The translations under genes and the position numbers were made by a program. A stretch of DNA of 64,000 nucleotides, from the NCBI GenBank assembly GCA_013420905.1, contig JAAXNY010000010.1:1674001-1738000 (forward strand), given 5' to 3'. The notes under the pieces were generated by a model, which was not told where the DNA came from, ran no database searches, and saw nothing but the letters and a program-made list of their open reading frames with translations. This document shows positions 57,527 through 64,000 of this stretch, one piece after another. The stretch is from Collybia mongolica (Eukaryota; Basidiomycota; Agaricomycetes; Agaricales; Clitocybaceae). The stretch's first letter is position 1, and every line of letters starts with the position of its first letter.

Positions 57527-59911
57527 TTTTTACGCCGTTAGGATTATACAGGTGCGAATCAGTTCACAGCGTCCAAATAACAAACTTATTAATTTGTTGA
57601 AGCTCCAGGTTTGGGCACCGTATAAGCTATAATTATGTCAAATTTCTGCCGAGATCCCCATCGCTAACTGACGAATTAAATCGTCGAACCTTGCCGTTTT
57701 ACACAACTTTCTCGCCGCTTCCACGAATTTCCCGCTGCCAACTCCGCGTTTGGCTCGCAAGCGCTAGAAATAGTGCATGTCGCTCAAGATAATCACTGAC
57801 ACCCACCGCCATTGCATACATCACCCTAGCCATGGCAATGCGCCCCTCAGGTTTTCGGCTCCCCAACGACACCTATTTTTCTGGCCTGTCTAAACGGTCG
57901 TCATCAACTGGTCATAATTTGTCTTGAATTGGAGTGTGACGAACAAGGTGACAATCCCTTCCTCGCCTGTCCGAGGCATACTTGATGTGTGCCCTATAAT
58001 CGGGCCGTAACCTCCAAACAAACTGAGCACATTGAAGGAAATCAGTTACAGGAATTTTCAAGTGATGGTTTCGATCTCATCGCCTTCAAGATTTTCGGTG
58101 CAGCCAGGTTATTGCTACTTTTGAGCCGCCATGTCTAGGAAGGCTTGAATGTCAATTACTCGCTCATCGCCAACATCAAGGTGACTAAAAAGCGATGCCA
58201 ACCCATCGGGTAAGAGATATGCCAATCCCTTACCAGCTACTGTCACGGTGCTCCAGCAGCCTATATGCCCACACCAGATCAAGATTCAAACCTAGTGGGG
58301 CGTGATGAGTCTCCGTGCGCTGGCAGAACGTGTTGGTGCACTTATATCTCTTTCCTTGTTGGGATGCACGATCTTTATTAATTTATTATGAATGCGAGTA
58401 TCTCAATTACTCAATTTAAGATGGCCGACAGTGCTCTCGCCTAATATTGAAAGTACTGTGCTAATTAACAAGATTTGCAGGATCCAAGGAAACGCACAGC
58501 TTTTTGGTGCTGCGTTTCATGTGTATTCCTCGTCAATGACCTCACGCTCATTAGAACTAATTAGCTCGATTTCGCACCCATCACGGATTTCAGACGCATC
58601 AGTTGTTCGTGGACTGGGCAACGACACAGCCTCTCCAGAAATTGGAGGTCCCATCATCCTCTGATCAACACGGGGTCTTCGAAGCGAGCGTATCTAGAAA
58701 TGCAAGCACTGTGTCTCACACTCCTCAAATGTGCTTGCATCACGAACCGTCTACGGCAGATGGCTACAAAGGTGACACATGAACCTGGTGGGTAATTTGT
58801 TACCCACGCCGGATCTGTATGATGCTTGATAAATCAATGCGTGCTGTTTACAGGGCGCGTCGAACACCCTAAAACTATTCGAGGTCCCGTACTTGTCGCT
58901 TGAGAACCGACTCGCCAACAAAATTTGGTGATCTTGAGGGCCTATTAGGCGGAGTGGTGGCATGTGCCGTGGAAAGACCGCAAAACAAACGGTATTGACT
59001 CCATTTGCCTCCGTGGCGAGTTCAAATCTAGAGAATCTCTCCGGTAAATCTTAGATGTTTTATAGATTCGGCCACTCGCCGAGAGTCAGATGATTGACTG
59101 TCCATGTGTGTTGAACAAAGAAGTTACCGGAAAGTGGGTTCGGTCACAAAATCGGGCTTCAGATCGTCAATCCGTGTACCTGAGATCTGTATAGATCTAT
59201 CCCAATATGGTCGCTTACTTGCTAAATTTGGTTGTTGTTGGGAGAAGAGTGGCCGTAGGAGTACTTCGATGTGATGCATTTGATTGATTTCTTCAAGTTT
59301 GCTCCCTACATATCAAATCTTCAAACCTTGCTTTGCAATCATTGATGGCGCCCAGAGATACACAATTCCTTCATTCCGCGGCTGAAAGACTCGCACAAAT
59401 CCCCTTTATCAAAAAATAGACCACGCCAAGAATGTGTTCCACCCATGGTTTGAGTATGCTCGGGGTAACTAATTACCATGGCGTAAAGATGGTGGAAACT
59501 TTGTGTAGACCGGCATTCGAGGAACTTGTGCCATTATTTTATGTAGCCATCAACGAGGTATGTAATGCTGGCGCTCTGCGTTGGATCGGTGTAGTATAAT
59601 TCTCTAGAATAGTCGTTTCTACTGTATAATGCAATTAATTGATGATGATGCGCGGGGGTTTCAGTGATGCTGATGCTGAGGAGTGATGTGTAAAGGGCTA
59701 AGTTATTGTGAAGCAAGGCAAGAGGAGTCCAAAAATCTCCAAGTCTAAGTTCATTCGCTTGCAACATTATCAAGAGATGTTGGCGAATGAGGCGCCGATA
59801 TATACGGCTCATCGCTAACGGGTGAAGCTCATGAAAATTTGTTCCGGTGAACGAGGGTAACTGCGTGAGGTGTACCGTTTGTATATCCAGATCTTGGGAT
59901 TCTCGACGCTG
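57527..59911. other. 2.4-kb region without a supported gene
   Basis: Short frames only, such as 58,751-58,963 (-) and 59,534-59,812 (-, 92 residues). Neither has a domain nor a convincing splice partner. The region could include the promoter of the unknown gene at 56,818-57,526. Confidence 0.5.
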
Positions 59912-60661
59912 TCATCCACGCATTGAAGTGAATGGTATTTCGCGAAATCGAATGTGATTCTGGTTTTCAATTCGGCGCATCAAGTGTTTTTCGAAATCGA
60001 ACATGCTAGGATCTGCCTCGAGGTATGCCATATCTTCGTCGATCAGGTCACTCTTCCCAGGAAGAATCCGAGGCGAGGATGAGTACAACGAGCTACGCGG
60101 AGGCGGTGAGAGCACTCTGTGTTTCCACGCTCGAGCAGGGGAACGATTCGGCCGCGAGATAAGCGATTGGATGGGCGCTGGAGGTGAAAACCCCGTTATT
60201 TTGGTTTTGGTGTTGATTTTATTTGAAGAGGCGAGAGGAGTGGGCGATATGTCATCATCTTCTAGCCGGCAAGGCGGTGGGCGTCCATCCGTTGCATCGG
60301 AAACAGAAAATATCGAGGGTGTCTGTGGAGTTGTCCCTGAATACAATGAGGTGAGAGATGATCCATGGGTCCGAAAACCGGAAGAATGGACATGCGCAGG
60401 AAAAGCGGGAAAATGGTAAAGAAATGGCTCTGGCTCCTGAGATGCTCGAAGTCCGAAGGTGTATGTTGGAGGCGATGGAAAATCGGAAATGATGGGCGAC
60501 ATTTCGAAAAGCAACTCTGGTGACATTGGGCGTCCGATGGGCGAGGAATGGCTGGCTGACACGATCGGTCGGCGTCGACTAGGAATCTCTATGGGTGTAG
60601 ATGGCCTATTATGGATAGCAATGTGTAGCTTTTTGGCGGCAAGGGGATTAGAGTGTTCCAT
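59912..60661 (-). CDS. Ser/Pro-rich disordered protein of unknown function
   Basis: One uninterrupted frame of 249 residues from ATG 60,661. It is rich in Ser, Pro and Thr, with several SP/TP sites (RPMSPELLFEMSPIISDFP, SPTPLASS, VLSPPPRSS). A short ordered-looking end carries charged residues (DMAYLEADPSMFDFEKHLMR). No signal peptide, membrane segment or domain was recognised. The many SP/TP sites would suit a phosphorylated regulatory protein, but that is only a guess. The long open frame on one strand with consistent composition supports coding. Confidence 0.6.
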   Translation of the reverse strand: MEHSNPLAAKKLHIAIHNRPSTPIEIPSRRRPIVSASHSSPIGRPMSPELLFEMSPIISDFPSPPTYTFGLRASQEPEPFLYHFPAFPAHVHSSGFRTHGSSLTSLYSGTTPQTPSIFSVSDATDGRPPPCRLEDDDISPTPLASSNKINTKTKITGFSPPAPIQSLISRPNRSPARAWKHRVLSPPPRSSLYSSSPRILPGKSDLIDEDMAYLEADPSMFDFEKHLMRRIENQNHIRFREIPFTSMRG

Positions 60662-61698
60662 TTTTGAGCGCGGCTGTTAGTGAACCTGTCATAAAAGCGC
60701 TGTGATCGGATGGCCTTACCATGAGTAAATGGTAGCCTAGCGTAATATTGAAAGCTGACCTTTTTTGGTCAGGCCTTTGCTTGTGATCGCCTCCACGCCA
60801 CACGACACCGTTCCAGGCCCTCGTTCCGCAGATTCACAGCTATACGTTGACTGATCTTTATGATAGTCAGATGTGTGGAGAGAAGTAGATGAAAGGCTCA
60901 CTTAGAGTACAATTTGATGTTCAGGCCAGTTTGGTAATGAGAGTGTCAATCAACTGATTCCACGTCGTTTCGGTACTTCCTCGAGAACAATCTTGTTTCC
61001 TTGCGCGCGTAGAGGGTAGGATTGAGGGGTTTTCTAGTACCGCCGCGTCCGTGTGGGTTATACTGAAGTAAGGAGAGGATTTGTATTCACTGAAGTTTTC
61101 AAATCAAGTCGGAGCATCCGAAGCCAGAGTTTTTACCTCCGCTTTTTCCTCCGTCCACGTGAGACCATGTGACGTCAGCCAAATTAAATTTAAAAATAAA
61201 TAAATAAAATACGAATGGAAACAGAATCACAGCAGAATGGGGCCAGACAATAAAGACCGAATGACTAGCGACGGGTGTACCTCTAGGGAACAAAGCCCTT
61301 ACGATAAATAGTTAGGTTGTGGGCCATGGAGGGACAGCTGACTTATGAAAAAATAAACTAAATGTATCTATCACTGGCATGTTGTGTCTCGCAAGATACG
61401 GAAGAAACAATTGTTTGACTCGGAATGGAAGTTCCACAATATTTTATAAACGAGTCAACTGAGCTGGGATGGGTTGCTATGTGACGCCTCCGCATGTGAG
61501 AATTGGAGAATTTCCATGTTGCGAGAAAGACAGCCACAAAATAAAGTTTTGTGTTGAAATATATGTATTGAAGTCCAGACTCCGATGGCCAATCACGTAA
61601 CCGCATGAGACTGGACCGCCTTGAGATGATGTCATAGGGTCATCCTCTGCCCGCGATCCAAGTTTCGCTTTCTTCCCCCAACTCTACTCTTAACCGCC
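60662..61698. other. Divergent intergenic region upstream of vip1
   Basis: About 1 kb between the unknown gene (-) and vip1 (+). It contains a CACGTGAGACC stretch near 61,157 and an A/T-rich tract (61,180-61,210). No coding frame has support. Confidence 0.55.
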
Positions 61699-62844
61699 AT
61701 GTCCACTTATTCAGTATATGTTCGTGCCCTCCCTGCTTTATGTCTTCACCAGCTTTTGACCACATATTAGGTGTCCGGGATCGCTCCCACAACAACCGAA
61801 GCTCAACTTCACGACTTCTTCACGTACGTCCATTCTATTTTCGACCTCAAACATATGGGTCACCGCCTAAACATTAATCTTATAGGTTTTGCGGGAAGTA
61901 TGTTATCATTCTTACTTTCCAGTTTGGCTACCACTTAACTCATCAATGCAGGATAAAGGCCATCGATTTCAAGGAGAAAACGGCCACGATCCACTTTGAG
62001 AAGCCTTCTGCGGCTAAGACAGCTCTAATGGTACGTAGGACTGTCCCTCTTTCAAATAAGATGACTGACACATATATACAGCTTAATGGGGGAACCCTTG
62101 ATGGAGCCACCTTGGATGTTACATCAGACATAGCACACGAAGATGAGGATACTTCGAAGGAGGGTCATCCGATTGACCAGTCCGATAAACCCAGAGCTGG
62201 AAGTATGCCTCGGAAAACTAGCGTTCCTTATTTTTAAAATTGTCTAACATTACCATTTCAGTTGCTGCGGAATACCTCGCCAGGGGTTATGTGCTTTCGG
62301 ATAGCATCCTCGAACGGGCCATTGAGATTGATAGTGAGGGTCGACTGTCTATGAAGTTCTCAGGTGAACTAATCATCTATATGTCTTAGACAAGCAGGGA
62401 ATATCGAAGCGTTTCCTCAATTATTTCCATTCACTCGACGCTTCCCTTGGTTCTCGTGCTTTAGGGCCAGATCAGACGATCTCTGGAAAAATGCAATCCA
62501 CTGTTCAGGCTGCAACAGAACAAGCAAAGACTATGGATGAGCAGAAGGGTATCTCCAAGGTTGCAAATGATGTAAGTCTCCTCCGATTCTTTTTCCCGCA
62601 TACATCGACATAACATCATATATCAAAGTACTACGCCAAAGCGATTTCCTCTCCCCTTGGCCAGAAAGTCCGTGCATTCTATACCTCCACATCTAAGCAG
62701 GTTGTGGATATTCACGAGGAAGCCCGTCGTATTGCTGCTGAACGGAAATCTGCAACTCCGGCGACAGAGGCAGACGCCCCGGCATCTACGCAGTCTGGAG
62801 GCCCTCCCGATCCGGTTACACAGGCAGCCCCAACTGTGGTTTAA
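61699..62844 (+). CDS. vip1: Vip1-like RNA-recognition-motif protein
   Basis: Eight exons give 249 residues: 61699-61713, 61771-61823, 61886-61897, 61952-62030, 62082-62202, 62262-62333, 62390-62571 and 62629-62844. An N-terminal RRM spans about residues 1-75 (VSGIAPTTTEAQLHDFFTFC, then IKAIDFKEKTATIHFEKPSA and LNGGTLDGATLDVTSD). Next come an acidic linker, AAEYLARGYVLSDSILERAI, and a helical C-terminal half (SKQVVDIHEEARRIAAERK). This order matches the fission yeast Vip1 family, whose exact role is unclear (RNA binding is inferred from the RRM). Exon 3 is only 12 bp, in the middle of the RRM. Confidence 0.88.
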
Positions 62845-63332
62845 GGTTGAAAGCCAGACTGACAGACTTCGAATGGATTGATATAGTATCTCTCTGGTTA
62901 TTTCGTCATTAACAAAAGGACGTTCTTTGTAGTACTACGCTACTTTTTTGCTCGCTTTATGAGTTGTAAATGTGTACCTCTTCTTTGTCGCTCAATCATC
63001 GCAGTGACTATGTATGATGTCAGGATTTCTACTTCGCGCAATATCGTATCTTGTGTTTCGTGTTCTCAATCACAATACTGATTCGCACTACTCATTCCAT
63101 TAATTCATGAGCACTCGAGCCTTGATCGCTAGCTAGGCGTGTTCATCGGCCGTGCAGAATCATCTCTCGGCCGACAGTGCATCGAGACCCACAATTGCTC
63201 AAAGGTCATCAATTTGATACTATCGGAACATCTTCCCGAGGGTCAGTTATATATTCGGCCGGTGGATGAACTTTTTCCGAATTTCGGGATAATCTACACA
63301 CCACGAAGGTGTACGCATCCCAAACGTACGCA
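62845..63332. other. Intergenic region between vip1 and the methyltransferase gene
   Basis: About 490 bp holding the vip1 3' flank and the promoter of the next gene. Nothing else was seen. Confidence 0.55.
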
Positions 63333-64000
63333 ATGGCATCCACACCCACATCCACAGCGATATCTCAACAACGAAAGCGTGACTCCGACTCACCAGACGC
63401 TTCCGGTTGGTCGGCTTCCCTCTACAACAAGTCAGTACCGTTTGTGTACTCACCGGCCTTCACGGCACCTGTTCTTGAGCTCCTAGCGGCACGACCCGGG
63501 GAAAGAATTATCGATTTCGGATGTGGGAGTGGGGAGGTCACACTAGAAATCAGACGCATTGTGGAGCAAGGGGAGGGCGGGATGGTTGTCGGGGTTGATT
63601 ACAGCGAAAGCATGGTGAGCAGTTTAACGTCGGAATCCAGACAATAAGTTTCAAGACGCGTCTCTTAAAGATCAAACAAGCTAAAGTCAACGGGCTCCTG
63701 TATGCATACGTCGCGGACATCCAAGCTCCCGACCCAATGCGAGACATCCCTGAAGCACAAGAGAAATTTGACGTTGTATTCAGTAACGCGGCATTGCACT
63801 GGTGTAAAGGTAACCCTTCAGGCGTCTTGGGCAACGCGAAAAGCGTGCTAAAAAGGGGTGGTCGGCTGGTCGGAGAGATGGGAGGCTTCATGAATTGTAT
63901 AGGTTGGGATTTTTGACTCCAAGTGTCTGTTCAAGACTCGTTTTGAATTTTCCTCAAGGTGTCAGGGCGACCTTGCACCATGTTCTTCGAAAACATGGAC
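63333..64000 (+). CDS. Class I SAM-dependent methyltransferase (5' part, runs off the window)
   Basis: Exons 63333-63614, 63671-63902 and 63959 to the window end. The N-terminus (about residues 28-55, YNKSVPFVYSPAFTAPVLEL) leads into motif I, IIDFGCGSGEVTLE, then VVGVDYSESM at the first intron. VFSNAALHWC and LKRGGRLVGEMGG (post-motif region) follow. This layout resembles trans-aconitate methyltransferase-like and related small-molecule methyltransferases (ALHW is typical), but the substrate cannot be told. The first ATG in a good position is 63,333; the frame is open further upstream without another ATG. The C-terminal third is missing. Confidence 0.85.

Overview
The window looks like nuclear DNA of a filamentous basidiomycete, most likely an Agaricomycete. 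The genes carry many short GT-AG introns (about 45-60 bp), and the gene families are typical fungal ones: Iwr1, urease accessory UreG, Usb1, a METTL25-like methyltransferase, a P450, a TALE homeodomain protein, a Cdc11/Nud1 septation scaffold and Vip1. The transposable elements are of fungal types. I cannot place the genus.

Positions 1-28,000 form a transposon island with no intact host gene. It is a nested stack. The oldest layer is a large element with long inverted arms (left arm from 9,484; right arm 18,835-22,520). Its core held a gene for an acidic-tailed Myb/SANT-like protein. A hAT transposon (11,092-15,590, perfect 8-bp target duplication) landed in the left arm, and a 1.2-kb solo LTR (11,711-12,924) then landed inside the hAT gene. 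A Tc1/mariner element (16,397-18,011) split the core gene. A poly(A) retro-insertion (19,695-20,648, 14-bp target duplication) sits in the right arm. A decayed Ty3/gypsy element B (5,497-9,483) cut the left arm, and a fresh Ty3/gypsy element A (1-5,496) inserted into B's pol gene. The solo LTR belongs to the same family as A. From 22,521 to 27,652 there is AT-rich, strongly CpG-poor relic DNA. The island ends with a 274-bp solo LTR (27,653-27,926) next to the broken 3' end of a histidine-phosphatase-like gene.

Positions 28,970-34,676 hold compact host genes: IWR1 (-), UreG (-) and USB1 (+) sharing a 235-bp divergent promoter, and a small unknown gene (-). A 4.6-kb gene-poor stretch follows. 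The METTL25-like gene (-, intronless, GC-rich) and a seven-exon P450 (+) share a 116-bp divergent promoter at 40,666-40,781. After another 4.5-kb gene-poor stretch come the homeobox gene (-), the long LRR scaffold gene cdc11/NUD1 (-), two unknown genes (-), vip1 (+) and the 5' part of a class I methyltransferase gene (+).

Exon structures for IWR1, UreG, USB1, P450, the homeobox gene and vip1 were worked out by hand. In each case the exon lengths sum to an open frame (305, 274, 290, 576, 630 and 249 residues). The most unusual part is the long-armed element with roughly 225-bp subterminal repeats and a 68-bp palindrome. Its superfamily I cannot name.
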